From Alphaproteobacteria bacterium (GTDB taxonomy: Bacteria > Pseudomonadota > Alphaproteobacteria > Micropepsales > Micropepsaceae), in assembly GCA_025361185.1 (NCBI GenBank), contig JANYAR010000135.1, positions 1 through 64,000 on the forward strand: a stretch of DNA of 64,000 nucleotides. The letters are read 5' to 3'. Positions 24,625-33,349 of the stretch are shown piece by piece. Position 1 is the stretch's first letter; every line of letters begins with the position of its first letter. Position numbers and translations under genes: made by a program. The notes below the pieces were generated by a model that was not told the origin of the DNA, made no database searches, and worked only from the letters and a program-made list of their open reading frames with translations.

Positions 24625-25608
24625 TTGACCGATATCAGCTTGAGCGAACCTGCCGCCTTTACCGCCCGAGTCGAAACAGCCCGCCGTGCCGGCGCCGGTG
24701 ACACGCGCTTTCGCATCATGGCGCTGGCGGCGGCGCTTCTGGTTCTGGCGATCTTCGCGGGCGTTATCGTCTCTCTTCTGGTCGGCTCGATGCCCGCCTT
24801 CAAGGCCTTTGGCTTCGGCTTCATCACCGATGAAGCCTGGCGCCCGACCCGCGAACGCTTTGGCGCTTTGGCCTCGATCTACGGCACGGTGGTGACCAGT
24901 TTGATCGCCATGATCATCGCGGTGCCGGTGGGCATCGGCGTTGCCATCTTCCTCACCGATCTTTGCCCCCGCCCTCTGCGCCGCCCCATCGGCACGGCCA
25001 TCGAACTTCTGGCAGGCATTCCCTCCATCATCTACGGCATCTGGGGCTTCTTTGTGTTTGCACCTTGGTTCCAGGGCCATGTGCAGCAGCCGGTGATCGA
25101 TGCGTTTGCCAATATTCCTGTTCTGAATGTCCTGTTCGGCGGCAATGCGTTCGGCATTGGCATCTTCACCGCCGGCTTGATCCTCTCCATCATGATCCTG
25201 CCGTTCATCTCGGCGGTGACCCGCGACGTGCTGGAAACGGTGCCCAGCGTCCTGAAGGAAGCATCCTACGGGTTGGGCGCCACCAGCTGGGAAGTGATGT
25301 GGAAAGTCTGTCTGCCTTACTGCCAGACCGGCGTGGTGGGCGGCTGCATGCTGGCGCTGGGCCGTGCCCTGGGCGAGACCATGGCCGTCACCTTCGTGAT
25401 CGGCAATGCGCACAAGATTGACCCTTCGTTGCTGGCTCCCGGTACCTCGATCTCCGCGAGCATCGCCAATGAATTCACCGAAGCGACCGGGGATCTTTAC
25501 CGCTCCTCGCTGATCGAACTGGGCCTGCTGCTCTTTGTCATCACTTTCATAGTCCTGGCGGCTGCGCAGCTGATGCTGCAGCGGATGGAACGGGGAAAGG
25601 GGAAGTAG
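24625..25608 (+). CDS. pstC: Phosphate ABC transporter permease PstC
   Basis: PstC is one of two inner-membrane channel subunits of the high-affinity phosphate importer. The 327-residue form has a first membrane segment (IMALAAALLVLAIFAGVIVSLLVG), ASIYGTVVTSLIAMIIAVPVGIG, ELLAGIPSIIYGIWGFFV, and the EAA loop LKEASYGLGATSWEVMWKVCLPY. TTG 24625 (MTDISLSEPAAF) is preferred to the GTG at 24589 because it leaves room for a promoter after the Pho box; neither has a strong ribosome binding site. It is directly followed by pstA. No pstS precedes it. Confidence 0.93.
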   Translation: MTDISLSEPAAFTARVETARRAGAGDTRFRIMALAAALLVLAIFAGVIVSLLVGSMPAFKAFGFGFITDEAWRPTRERFGALASIYGTVVTSLIAMIIAVPVGIGVAIFLTDLCPRPLRRPIGTAIELLAGIPSIIYGIWGFFVFAPWFQGHVQQPVIDAFANIPVLNVLFGGNAFGIGIFTAGLILSIMILPFISAVTRDVLETVPSVLKEASYGLGATSWEVMWKVCLPYCQTGVVGGCMLALGRALGETMAVTFVIGNAHKIDPSLLAPGTSISASIANEFTEATGDLYRSSLIELGLLLFVITFIVLAAAQLMLQRMERGKGK

Positions 25609-26481
25609 ATGGCCGTAGCCACATCAAGAAGTGGGCGCACACTCTATTTCCGCCGCCGTCTCGCCAATATGATCTTTATCGGCTTGTCCATGGGCGCAGC
25701 TTTGTTCGGCCTGGTCTGGCTGACGTTCATTCTGGGCGAACTGCTGAAGGAGGGTATTTCGGCCCTCTCGCCCACGCTGTTCACGGAAATGACGCCGCCG
25801 CCGGGCAGCAAGGGCGGGCTTGCCAACGCCATTGGCGGTAGCATCCTCATGAGCACGATTGCAGTTGCCGCCGGCACGCCCATCGGGGTGTTTGCGGGCA
25901 CCTATCTGGCGGAATATGACCGTCACGGCAAAATCGCCTTCGTGGTGCGCTTCGTCAACGACATCCTTCTGTCGGCGCCATCCATCATCATCGGCTTGTT
26001 CATCTATGAAATCCTGGTTGTGCCTATGGGGCAGTTTTCCGGCTGGGCGGGCGCCGCTGCCTTGACGGTGATCGTGATTCCGGTGGTGGTGCGCACCACC
26101 GAAAATATGCTGCTTCTGGTGCCCAATGGACTGCGCGAAGCCGCTGCCGCGCTGGGCGCGCCGCAAAATTATGTCATCAAGGCGGTGACCTGGAAGGCGG
26201 CGCGCGCCGGCATCATCACCGGTATCCTGCTGGCTGTGGCCCGTATTTCCGGCGAAACCGCGCCGCTGTTGTTCACTGCACTCGGCAATAGCGGTTGGAG
26301 TTGGAGCGCGAAGGCCATGAACGAACCCATGGCCAGCCTGCCCGGCGTAATTTTCTCTTTTGCCAACTCAGCCTATGACGATCAGCGCGCCCTGGCCTGG
26401 GCCGGCGCGCTCTTGATCACCGCCACGGTGCTGGCGCTTTCCATCATTGCCCGCCTTCTTGAAAACCAGAAACGGACCTGA
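25609..26481 (+). CDS. pstA: Phosphate ABC transporter permease PstA
   Basis: The 290-residue second permease subunit starts right after the pstC stop. It has five to six membrane segments and the family blocks [33 protein letters not shown] and [21 protein letters not shown]. The EAA loop is [22 protein letters not shown], and [15 protein letters not shown] follows. Spacing to pstB is 3 bp, so the three genes form one operon. Confidence 0.95.
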   Translation: MAVATSRSGRTLYFRRRLANMIFIGLSMGAALFGLVWLTFILGELLKEGISALSPTLFTEMTPPPGSKGGLANAIGGSILMSTIAVAAGTPIGVFAGTYLAEYDRHGKIAFVVRFVNDILLSAPSIIIGLFIYEILVVPMGQFSGWAGAAALTVIVIPVVVRTTENMLLLVPNGLREAAAALGAPQNYVIKAVTWKAARAGIITGILLAVARISGETAPLLFTALGNSGWSWSAKAMNEPMASLPGVIFSFANSAYDDQRALAWAGALLITATVLALSIIARLLENQKRT

Positions 26482-26484
26482 TCC

Positions 26485-27285
26485 ATGAATACCGCGATCC
26501 ACATGGCACCGGAGCATCACGCCGCGTTCGCGGAAAAATCCAAGGTCAATATCAAGGATCTGAATTTCTATTACGGCACGTCCAAGGCGCTCAAAAACAT
26601 CACGCTGCCGTTGATGGACCGCAAGGTGACTGCCTTTATCGGCCCGTCCGGCTGCGGCAAGTCCACCTTGCTGCGCGCCATCAACCGCATTTTCGAGCTC
26701 TATCCCAATCAGCGCGCCGAAGGTGAAATCCTGATGGACGGCGAGAACCTGCTGAAGACCAAGGACCTCAATCTGCTGCGCGCCCGCATTGGGATGGTCT
26801 TCCAGAAACCGACACCGTTCCCGATGTCCATCTATGACAATGTCGCGTTCGGCATCAAACTGTATGAGCGCATCCCGCGTTCGGAGATGGATGGCCGCGT
26901 CGAGCATGCGCTGACCCGCGCGGCGATCTGGGGCGAGGTGAAAGACAAGCTGGGCGCGTCCGGCCTGTCGCTCTCGGGCGGCCAGCAGCAGCGCCTGTGT
27001 ATCGCCCGCAGTGTGGCGACGCGGCCCGAGGTGATCTTGATGGACGAGCCCTGCTCGGCGCTGGACCCGATTTCCACCGCCAAGATCGAGGAGCTGATCG
27101 AAGAGCTGGCGGCCGAATACACTATCGTGATCGTCACCCACAATATGCAGCAGGCCAGCCGCGCCAGCGATTATACCGCCTTCATGTATCTGGGTGAGCT
27201 TGTCGAATATGGCGCGACGGAAAAGATTTTCACCGCGCCGGATAACAAGCGCACCGAGCAATATATTACGGGTCGGTTTGGTTAG
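26485..27285 (+). CDS. pstB: Phosphate ABC transporter ATP-binding protein PstB
   Basis: The 266-residue ATPase energises phosphate uptake. It has Walker [11 protein letters not shown]-loop [18 protein letters not shown], signature [14 protein letters not shown], Walker [14 protein letters not shown] and switch His in [23 protein letters not shown]. The sequence is typical in full. No phoU or phoB gene follows; the next gene is the convergent symporter beyond repeat R1. Confidence 0.97.
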   Translation: MNTAIHMAPEHHAAFAEKSKVNIKDLNFYYGTSKALKNITLPLMDRKVTAFIGPSGCGKSTLLRAINRIFELYPNQRAEGEILMDGENLLKTKDLNLLRARIGMVFQKPTPFPMSIYDNVAFGIKLYERIPRSEMDGRVEHALTRAAIWGEVKDKLGASGLSLSGGQQQRLCIARSVATRPEVILMDEPCSALDPISTAKIEELIEELAAEYTIVIVTHNMQQASRASDYTAFMYLGELVEYGATEKIFTAPDNKRTEQYITGRFG

Positions 27286-27315
27286 GCGCTATGAGGTAAG
27301 TGGCGGTGGCAACAC

Positions 27316-27401
27316 CCGGCCGCTCGCCTAAGCTCGCGGCGTTCGTCGCTTGCAATGGTCCACTGGACCATTGCATTCGCTCCGCGAACCGCTCCTCACC
27401 C
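27316..27401 (-). repeat. Dispersed repeat R1, copy 2
   Basis: Read on the minus strand it begins GGGTGAGGAGCGGTTCGC, giving the last Gly codon and stop of the symporter. It contains AATGGTCCAGTGGACCATT and ends with 34 bases identical to copy 3 (GCGACGAACGCCGCGAGCTTAGG and on to CGGCCGG). It fills the gap between convergent pstB and the symporter gene. Confidence 0.85.
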
Positions 27402-28943
27402 AATATAATCCGCCGCGACCGTCTCATCGCGGCGCGGCGCCGTGGATGTCGCATTGAGGATCAGGCTGAGGGTGAAGCCCACCGCGATATTCAGCACCAG
27501 CGCGCTCAAGGCGGCATAGCAGGGGATGGTCAGCCCAAAAATATGCAGCGGGTAAATCGAGCTTTTAAGGCCCAGCTGCACCACCATCACTGTACCGGCA
27601 CCGATGCCCGCAGCCCACCCCGCCAGCAGGGCCCAGGGATTGAAGAAGCGGGTGTAAAGCGCGATCAGCACCGCAGGCAGTGTCTGGCAGATCCAGATGC
27701 CGCCCAGAAGCTGCAACTGGATGGCGTAGGAGGTCTGGAACAACAACACGAAAAACAACGCCCCCAGCTTCAGCGCCAGCGACGCCAATTTGGCGGCGCG
27801 CGCTTCTTGCGCGGGGGTGCAACCGGGCGCGATGAACTCCTTGTAGATATTGCGGGTGAACAGGTTGCCGCTGGCGATCGCCATGATCGAGGCCGGCACC
27901 AGCGCGCCAATGGCGATGGCGGCAAAGGCGACGCCCGCGAACCACGGCGGGAACATGTGCAGGAACAGCGCGGGGATCGCGAAGTTGTTGCCGAAGCTGG
28001 CAAACCCGGACGCATATTCGGGCATGCCTTTGACCCCGGCGGCAACCGCCGTGTAGCCAAGCAGCGCCAGCAGCGCCAGCGCCAGCGAATAGATGGGCAG
28101 CAGGATCGCGTTGCGCCGTATCGCCATGCTGCTGGCCGAGGACAGCAATCCCGTCAGCGAATGGGGATAGAGAAACAGCGCCAGCAGCGAGCCCACAGCC
28201 AGGCTGGCATAGGCAAAGCCCTGGCCCAGATTGTCGCCGGTCCCCGGCGTCAGAAGCAACATTTTGGGATCGATGCTGGAAAACACCTTTTCATAACCCC
28301 CCAGTTGCGACGGGATCACGACGATCGCCGTCAGCACCGTGACATAGATCAGGACATCCTTGACCACGGCGGTCAGTGCGGTCCCGCGCAATCCGCTGAC
28401 ATAGGTGTAGGCCGCCAACACCAGGAAGGCGACGATCAGCGGCAGGTTTGGAATGCCGCCCAGGGTGGTGGGAATGCCCAGCGCCGCGATCACCACCTGC
28501 ATTCCTGCGAGCTGCAACGCGACATAGGGAATGGTGGCGACGATGCCGGTAAGCGCCACGGCGAGCGCCAGCGGCCTGTTGCCGAAACGGCCGCGCACGA
28601 AGTCGGCGGCGGTGACATAGCCGTGCTTGCGGGCCACGGCCCACAGGCGCGGGAAACAGAGAAACAGTACTGGATACATCAGGATGGTGTAGGGTACCGC
28701 GAAGAACCCCGTGGCGCCCGCGCCGAACATCAGCGCCGGAACGGCGATAAAGGTGTAGGCGGTATAGAGATCGCCGCCCAGCAGGAACCAGGTGATCAAG
28801 GTGCCGAAGCTGCGCCCGCCCAGGCCCCATTCATGCAGGCTGTGCAGATCGGCCTTGCGCCAGCGGGTCGCGACAAAACCCAGGCACGCCACCAGCGCGA
28901 ACAGGCAAAGAAAGACGGCGAGCGAAACCGGATTGGCGCTCAT
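27396..28943 (-). CDS. Sodium:solute symporter (MctP-like, carboxylate uptake)
   Basis: The 515-residue protein has about 13 membrane segments and SSS-family features: GGRSFGTLITWFLLGGDLYTAYTFIAVPALMFGAG, YVTAADFVRGRFGNR and GALVPASIMAIASGNLFTRNIYKEF. The pairing with an overlapping DUF3311 gene is typical of MctP-type monocarboxylate (lactate, pyruvate, acetate) permeases. The substrate is inferred from that context. Its start overlaps the DUF3311 stop (ATGA), and its last Gly codon and stop belong to repeat R1. Confidence 0.88.
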   Translation of the reverse strand: MSANPVSLAVFLCLFALVACLGFVATRWRKADLHSLHEWGLGGRSFGTLITWFLLGGDLYTAYTFIAVPALMFGAGATGFFAVPYTILMYPVLFLCFPRLWAVARKHGYVTAADFVRGRFGNRPLALAVALTGIVATIPYVALQLAGMQVVIAALGIPTTLGGIPNLPLIVAFLVLAAYTYVSGLRGTALTAVVKDVLIYVTVLTAIVVIPSQLGGYEKVFSSIDPKMLLLTPGTGDNLGQGFAYASLAVGSLLALFLYPHSLTGLLSSASSMAIRRNAILLPIYSLALALLALLGYTAVAAGVKGMPEYASGFASFGNNFAIPALFLHMFPPWFAGVAFAAIAIGALVPASIMAIASGNLFTRNIYKEFIAPGCTPAQEARAAKLASLALKLGALFFVLLFQTSYAIQLQLLGGIWICQTLPAVLIALYTRFFNPWALLAGWAAGIGAGTVMVVQLGLKSSIYPLHIFGLTIPCYAALSALVLNIAVGFTLSLILNATSTAPRRDETVAADYIG

Positions 28944-29131
28944 TTGCGGCGTTCTTCATGGAGATAGACCGGTACGATGCACAAGGCGCCCAGCACCGTC
29001 CAAAGCATCTGGTACCAGTAAAAAAAAGGAATGCCGAGCAGCGCAGGCTCTATGCGGTTGTATAGCGGCACCCACAACAGGCACGCGAAGGGCACAGCCA
29101 GGAAAAGATAGACCGGATGGAATTTTTTCAA
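28940..29131 (-). CDS. DUF3311 small membrane protein, symporter partner
   Basis: The product is 63 residues if translated from TTG 29131, which has AAGGGGG at 7 nt upstream; the ATG at 29179 in the track adds 16 unconserved residues and lacks a site. It begins MKKFHPVYLFLAVPFACLLWVPLYNRIEP and contains IPFFYWYQMLWTVLGALC, giving two membrane segments as in DUF3311. Such proteins are encoded just before SSS-family permeases and are thought to be accessory subunits. Confidence 0.85.
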   Translation of the reverse strand: MKKFHPVYLFLAVPFACLLWVPLYNRIEPALLGIPFFYWYQMLWTVLGALCIVPVYLHEERRK

Positions 29132-29180
29132 AACAACGCCCCCTTGTTGCAATCGCCCTGGTGGACGCTCCCACAGCATG

Positions 29181-29208
29181 ACGCCGCACGGCCATGGCCG
29201 TGCGGCGT
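29181..29208. repeat. Perfect 28-bp palindrome
   Basis: ACGCCGCACGGCCA is followed immediately by its reverse complement TGGCCGTGCGGCGT. It lies between the first cupin gene and the DUF3311-symporter pair, all on the minus strand. No T-run follows on either side, so it is not a typical intrinsic terminator; an operator or attenuating hairpin is possible. Confidence 0.8.
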
Positions 29209-29224
29209 TGCTGGACCGATCTGA

Positions 29225-29770
29225 CTACTTCTTGGTGTCCGGCACGAAGTCCTGGCCCTCGGCGTCTTTTGTCGAATCCTTGGGCACATAGCGGGCAGAC
29301 GTCATCGGTCCTTCGCCCACCAGCAGCAATACGCAGGGGCCGGTCTCGGCCTTGGCGCCGTCCCAGTGGATCGTGTTCTTGATGTCGGTGACATAGGTGC
29401 CGGCCGGAATCGGATACATCTTGGCCGGGTCATAGTGGGTGCTGGAACTCACCCACCAGGTGCCGGATACGACATAGATGTAGCGGTCGGTGGAATGAAA
29501 GTGTGGCCGGGAATTGTGCCCGGGCTGCCACTGGATCAGCACGCCGTAGATGCCCGGCTTGCTGGGATCGCCGAACAGCGCCGCGCTGCGCTCACCGCTT
29601 TCGCCTTTCCAAGGAATATCCTTGCCGAAGATCATCGGGATGTGGCCCGGATCGGGCAACATCTGGCTGGTCTTGGGCGGACCCTGGTTCAGCAGCTCCG
29701 CCTGGGTTTCGGCAAACGCCGGCGCAGCCAACAAGGTGCAGGCCGCCGCGAAAGCAAGTGTCAGGCGCAT
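29225..29770 (-). CDS. Secreted single-domain cupin protein (paralogue A)
   Basis: The 181-residue product from ATG 29770 has a signal peptide (MRLTLAFAAACTLLAAPAFAE) and a cupin core with the metal-site pattern PHFHSTDRYIYVVSGTWWV and later TIHWDGAK. Translation further upstream in the track is antisense noise from the neighbouring gene. It shares the core, including VVSGTWW and IHWDGA, with the next gene, so the two are tandem paralogues. Function is unknown; the periplasmic location and the nearby carboxylate symporter suggest a small-molecule role, which is inference only. Confidence 0.8.
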   Translation of the reverse strand: MRLTLAFAAACTLLAAPAFAETQAELLNQGPPKTSQMLPDPGHIPMIFGKDIPWKGESGERSAALFGDPSKPGIYGVLIQWQPGHNSRPHFHSTDRYIYVVSGTWWVSSSTHYDPAKMYPIPAGTYVTDIKNTIHWDGAKAETGPCVLLLVGEGPMTSARYVPKDSTKDAEGQDFVPDTKK

Positions 29771-29783
29771 GGCCAATCCCCTC

Positions 29784-30323
29784 TTAGCGCGGCGGACCGC
29801 TGTCCTTGCCGTTCTCGTCCACGCCCTGGGTGGTGTTGGGGCCGGTGCCCGCCAGGACCAGCACCGCGGGTTCCTTCTCGCCGGTGCGCGCGCCATCCCA
29901 ATGGATACCCTTCAGCTTGTCGACCGCGACCGTGCCGGCATGGACCGGATAGGTGGTGCGCTCGTCATAGACTTTGCTGGTCGAAGTCCACCACGTGCCG
30001 GACACGACATAGGCGAAGCGTTCATTGTTGTGATAGTGCGGCTTGGAGAAATTGCCCGGATACCAGATGTATTTCACCATGTAAGGGCCGGGCTTGGCGG
30101 GATCGCCATAGAGATAGCACATCTGCATCTTGCCGACGGTGCCGGTGCACTTGATGTCCTTGGGCAGGGTCGCGGTGACGCTGCTCGGATCCGGCGCCGG
30201 CCCGATCGGATCATTAACCGTGGTGCCGACTTTGGGATCGTTCTGCGCCAGCGCGGCAAATCCGGCGGCGCCCAGGCCGGCGCCAACGACTACACCCAGC
30301 GCAATCTTGATCATGGAATGCAT
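29784..30323 (-). CDS. Secreted single-domain cupin protein (paralogue B)
   Basis: The 179-residue product starts MHSMIKIALGVVVGAGLGAAGFAALAQ, a signal peptide or anchor. The cupin core carries KPHYHNNERFAYVVSGTWWTSTS and GIHWDGAR, closely parallel to paralogue A 13 bp downstream. A short segment, DIKCTGTVGKMQMCYLYGD, has two Cys that could form a disulfide. No enzyme activity can be assigned. Confidence 0.8.
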   Translation of the reverse strand: MHSMIKIALGVVVGAGLGAAGFAALAQNDPKVGTTVNDPIGPAPDPSSVTATLPKDIKCTGTVGKMQMCYLYGDPAKPGPYMVKYIWYPGNFSKPHYHNNERFAYVVSGTWWTSTSKVYDERTTYPVHAGTVAVDKLKGIHWDGARTGEKEPAVLVLAGTGPNTTQGVDENGKDSGPPR

Positions 30324-30438
30324 GTTTTTCTCCCCGTGGAATTATGGACAGGATGATAGGCGCAAGTGTGTGACGCCCGCAACGCATGGCTTTGGGCCGG
30401 GCTTGCCGCCCCGCCTTCGCAATTGCAGCGAAGAACGG

Positions 30439-30660
30439 CTAGGCGCCGCGCTTGCCCGCGAAGACCAAGCCAAGCCCGGCCAGTACCGCGACCGCGCCCG
30501 CGGCGGTGGGAATCCAAATCGTATGGTCTTCCTGGGAATTAATCTGCAGCGGCCCCAGCTTCACCACCGGCTTGGTCTCGGTCCAGCCGACACGGCTGAA
30601 GAACAGGCCGGCAATGCCCAGCACGATTAAAACCACACCCAGCATCGCAATCGGCTTCAT
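30439..30660 (-). CDS. Small two-helix membrane protein (DUF3185-like)
   Basis: The 73-residue product from ATG 30660 has GGAGG 5 nt upstream. It consists of MKPIAMLGVVLIVLGIAGLFFSR, a short polar loop (TETKPVVKLGPLQINSQEDH) and a second helix (PTAAGAVAVLAGLGLVFAGKRGA). This hairpin arrangement and length match DUF3185-like proteins found across proteobacteria, whose role is unknown. The 38 upstream residues in the track are not part of it. Confidence 0.75.
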   Translation of the reverse strand: MKPIAMLGVVLIVLGIAGLFFSRVGWTETKPVVKLGPLQINSQEDHTIWIPTAAGAVAVLAGLGLVFAGKRGA

Positions 30661-30833
30661 GAATCCCTCCATTACTACAGATGTAACGGCTGGCAGGAAC
30701 CAAGGCTCCCTCGCACCGGATGGGTGCCGCGGCGATGGAACAGAGCCTTGGCGATGCGCCCGCCCCGGCGCCAATCATCAGGACGTTGCAGCCAGCGATA
30801 CAAGGCGGCGCTTCCTGCCGGACAGCGAGACAA

Positions 30834-31421
30834 TCAACTTTCGCGGCTACCGCGATAGAAGATGTGATTGCCGATCTGAGCGGTCTTCTTCAGCGTCGGA
30901 GCCCAGCTCGGCTTCACCCAGTTGGCGTGATAATGGGTGGCGCCGCCGGTGGCATTGCGCAGCGGCGCTTCGCCGGTGAGGATCTGCGCCGCGAGCTGCT
31001 CGGATTTATTCCAGGCGGACGCCTCGCGCGGACGCTGCAGGTCGCCATTGCAGGTGAACGAGAATTGGCAGCCGCGATGGCTGGAGCCCTCATAGACCAC
31101 CGCGCAGATGGAATGACCATAATGGCCCGCATTCATGCGGTGAAACACGACTTCGGCGACCGCCTGCTCACCGATGCGGCCTTCGCCGCGGGCTTCGTAA
31201 TACAGGGCCTCGGACAGGCAGCGATGTTCGGCGACCAACTGAGTCAGTATCATGTCTTGCGCGCTTTGCGGCGCGACAACGGGCGCCGCCGCCGCGGACT
31301 GGGTATTTGGGCGATAGCTCATGGCGGAGCCAAGGGTGGCGCTGACAGTGGCCAAAATAATGGCCAGGGCAGCGAACAGGACGCGGTCGGACCGCGATTG
31401 TGTGTCATTGTGGCGCATCAT
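30834..31421 (-). CDS. SleB-type cell wall hydrolase
   Basis: The 195-residue protein from ATG 31421 (AGGTG about 6 nt upstream) has one N-terminal membrane or signal segment (VLFAALAIILATVSATLGSAM). A hydrolase_2 (SleB) domain follows, with LSEALYYEARGEGRIGEQAVAEVVFHRM, which includes the catalytic Glu, then CQFSFTCNG and ATHYHANWVKPSW. These enzymes cleave peptidoglycan, probably as lytic transglycosylases or amidases, and sit in the periplasm. Upstream (31422-31592) there is no gene; the gap contains CGCAAT-AG-ATTGCG and TGTCA-CCAA-TGACA inverted repeats. Confidence 0.9.
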   Translation of the reverse strand: MMRHNDTQSRSDRVLFAALAIILATVSATLGSAMSYRPNTQSAAAAPVVAPQSAQDMILTQLVAEHRCLSEALYYEARGEGRIGEQAVAEVVFHRMNAGHYGHSICAVVYEGSSHRGCQFSFTCNGDLQRPREASAWNKSEQLAAQILTGEAPLRNATGGATHYHANWVKPSWAPTLKKTAQIGNHIFYRGSRES

Positions 31422-31592
31422 TGTTTCACCTGCGGACAGAAAGGATCTGCCCCGGGATACGCTGCACAGGCCATGCCGCTGGCCGGAATGGCGCAGATCG
31501 GCTATCGCCATGCTTAACGGCGAGATTCGTTGTCACCAATGACACGGCATCGCAATAGATTGCGCCCCGTCTGTCCCACCTGCTTCTTGACG

Positions 31593-33107
31593 TCACGCCA
31601 GATGGGTAATCCGGCGATACGACAGCGCCTCGGCGACATGCGGCTTGGCCACGGTCGCTGCACCGGCCAGGTCAGCGATGGTGCGCGCGACTTTCAAAAC
31701 CCGGTGATAGCCGCGCGCCGACAGCCGCATCCGCTCCGTCGCCTCGGTCAGAAGCTTGCCGCCCGCCGCATCCGGCGTGGCGACCTGATCCAGCAATTCA
31801 CCCTCGGCCTCGGCATTGGTGCGGATGGCATGCGCGGCGAAACGTGTGCGCTGAATCTGGCGTGCCGCCGCCACACGGCCGGCAACCTCGGCGCTGCCTT
31901 CGGCGGGCGGCGGAAGCGTGAGGTCATTGGCCGAAACACTCGCGACTTCCACATGCATGTCGATGCGGTAGAACAAGGGGCCGGAAATGCGCGACTGGTA
32001 GTCGACGGCGCATTTGGGCGCGCGCCCGCACCCCAATGCCGGATCGCCCAGATAACCGCAGCGGCAGGGATTCATCGCCGCCACCAATTGGAAGCGCGCC
32101 GGATAGCGCACATGAGCATTGGCGCGCGCCACCACCGCCTCGCCGGTCTCGATCGGCTGGCGCAGGCTGTCCAGCACGCCGCGCTGAAACTCCGGCAGCT
32201 CGTCCAGGAAAAGCACACCGAGATGTGCCAACGAGACCTCCCCGGGCTTCACTTTCAGTCCGCCGCCTACCAGCGCGGCCATCGAGGCGGAATGATGCGG
32301 ATTGCGAAACGGCCGTGTGCGCGAGATCGTGCCGCCTTCCAAGGCGCCCGCCAGGCTCTGGATCATGGAAATCTCCAGCGCCTCGCGCGCATCCAGCGGA
32401 GGCAGCAGGCCGGGCAGGCGCTGCGCCATCATCGATTTGCCCGCGCCCGGCGGACCGATCATCAGCAAGTTATGTCCGCCGGCAGCCGCGATCTCCAAGG
32501 CGCGCTTGGCGCTTTCCTGGCCTTTGACGTCGCGCAAGTCCGGCGCGGACCTGGCCGCGTCGGCCACCCGCGCCACCGGCGGCGCCAGGACACAGGCGCC
32601 TTTGACATGATTGACCAGCGCGATCAGCGACGGCGTGGCCAGTATCTCCACGGTGCCCGCGAATGCCGCTTCCGAGCCGTTGCCAACGGGACAGATCAGG
32701 CCGCGATTTTGCTCGTTGGCCGCCATGGCCGCGTTCAGCACCCCGGCCACCGGCGTTACCGCCGCATCCAGCGACAATTCTCCCAGCGCCACATAATTGG
32801 CCATCTCGCTGGCCGGCAGCACACCCATCGCTGCCAGAAGCCCCAGCGCGATGGGAAGGTCATAACGCGAGCCTTCCTTGGGAAGATCGGCGGGGGCAAG
32901 ATTGACGGTGATGCGCTTGAAGGGCAGCGCCAGGCCTATCGCCGACAAAGCGGCGCGCACCCGCTCGCGGCTTTCCGCCACCGCTTTGTCGGCCAGTCCT
33001 ACAATATTGAATAGCCCATTGCCGGAATCGCCGATGGCGACCTGCACGTCGACTTCGCGGGCTTCGATGCCTTGAAAGGCAACGGTATAGATGTGCGCGA
33101 CGGTCAT
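31593..33107 (-). CDS. YifB/ComM family Mg-chelatase-like AAA+ ATPase
   Basis: The 504-residue protein from ATG 33107 starts MTVAHIYTVAFQGIEAREVDVQV. It has the N-terminal ChlI-like domain (FNIVGLADKAVAESRERVRAAL), Walker A GPPGAGKS, Walker B VLFLDELPEF and sensor region FQLVAAMNPCRCGYLG with a Cys cluster. The C-terminal domain ends LKVARTIADLAGA. ComM in this family is a DNA branch-migration helicase used in natural transformation; whether this organism uses it so is unknown. The 81-residue extension in the track is spurious. Confidence 0.92.
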   Translation of the reverse strand: MTVAHIYTVAFQGIEAREVDVQVAIGDSGNGLFNIVGLADKAVAESRERVRAALSAIGLALPFKRITVNLAPADLPKEGSRYDLPIALGLLAAMGVLPASEMANYVALGELSLDAAVTPVAGVLNAAMAANEQNRGLICPVGNGSEAAFAGTVEILATPSLIALVNHVKGACVLAPPVARVADAARSAPDLRDVKGQESAKRALEIAAAGGHNLLMIGPPGAGKSMMAQRLPGLLPPLDAREALEISMIQSLAGALEGGTISRTRPFRNPHHSASMAALVGGGLKVKPGEVSLAHLGVLFLDELPEFQRGVLDSLRQPIETGEAVVARANAHVRYPARFQLVAAMNPCRCGYLGDPALGCGRAPKCAVDYQSRISGPLFYRIDMHVEVASVSANDLTLPPPAEGSAEVAGRVAAARQIQRTRFAAHAIRTNAEAEGELLDQVATPDAAGGKLLTEATERMRLSARGYHRVLKVARTIADLAGAATVAKPHVAEALSYRRITHLA

Positions 33108-33133
33108 CGAAATCCCGCTGGAAGTCGGGCAGC

Positions 33134-33304
33134 CTAGCGGCGGGCAAACGGATCGCGCAAGCCGCCCATGTGAGCGATCTCGGGCGCGACGCCGACGGCG
33201 CCGCCCAAGCCGAAGGCCGGCATGTCGCCACGCAAGGGGTCTGGCGGGATTTTTCCGCTGGGGTTTCCAGTGTAAGGTGCGTAAAGCACAGTGCCAAACG
33301 GCAC
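33134..33304 (-). CDS. Candidate small protein upstream of yifB
   Basis: An unlisted 56-codon frame from GTG 33304 to TAG 33134 reads VPFGTVLYAPYTGNPSGKI.. and ends ..VGVAPEIAHMGGLRDPFARR. Its second half has the G/C-rich third positions of real genes here, unlike the other frames. It ends 27 bp before the yifB ATG on the same strand. There is no clear ribosome binding site and no known homologue comes to mind, so it may be chance. Confidence 0.3.
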   Translation of the reverse strand: MPFGTVLYAPYTGNPSGKIPPDPLRGDMPAFGLGGAVGVAPEIAHMGGLRDPFARR

Positions 33305-33349
33305 GACAGTACAAATTGTCAGCCGCCTTTAATCTCGGAGGCACCAGCA

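Noticed and set aside
27300-28967. 555-codon ORF opposite the symporter
   Set aside because: Shadow frame rich in Gln/Arg/His; the minus strand encodes a clear SSS transporter.
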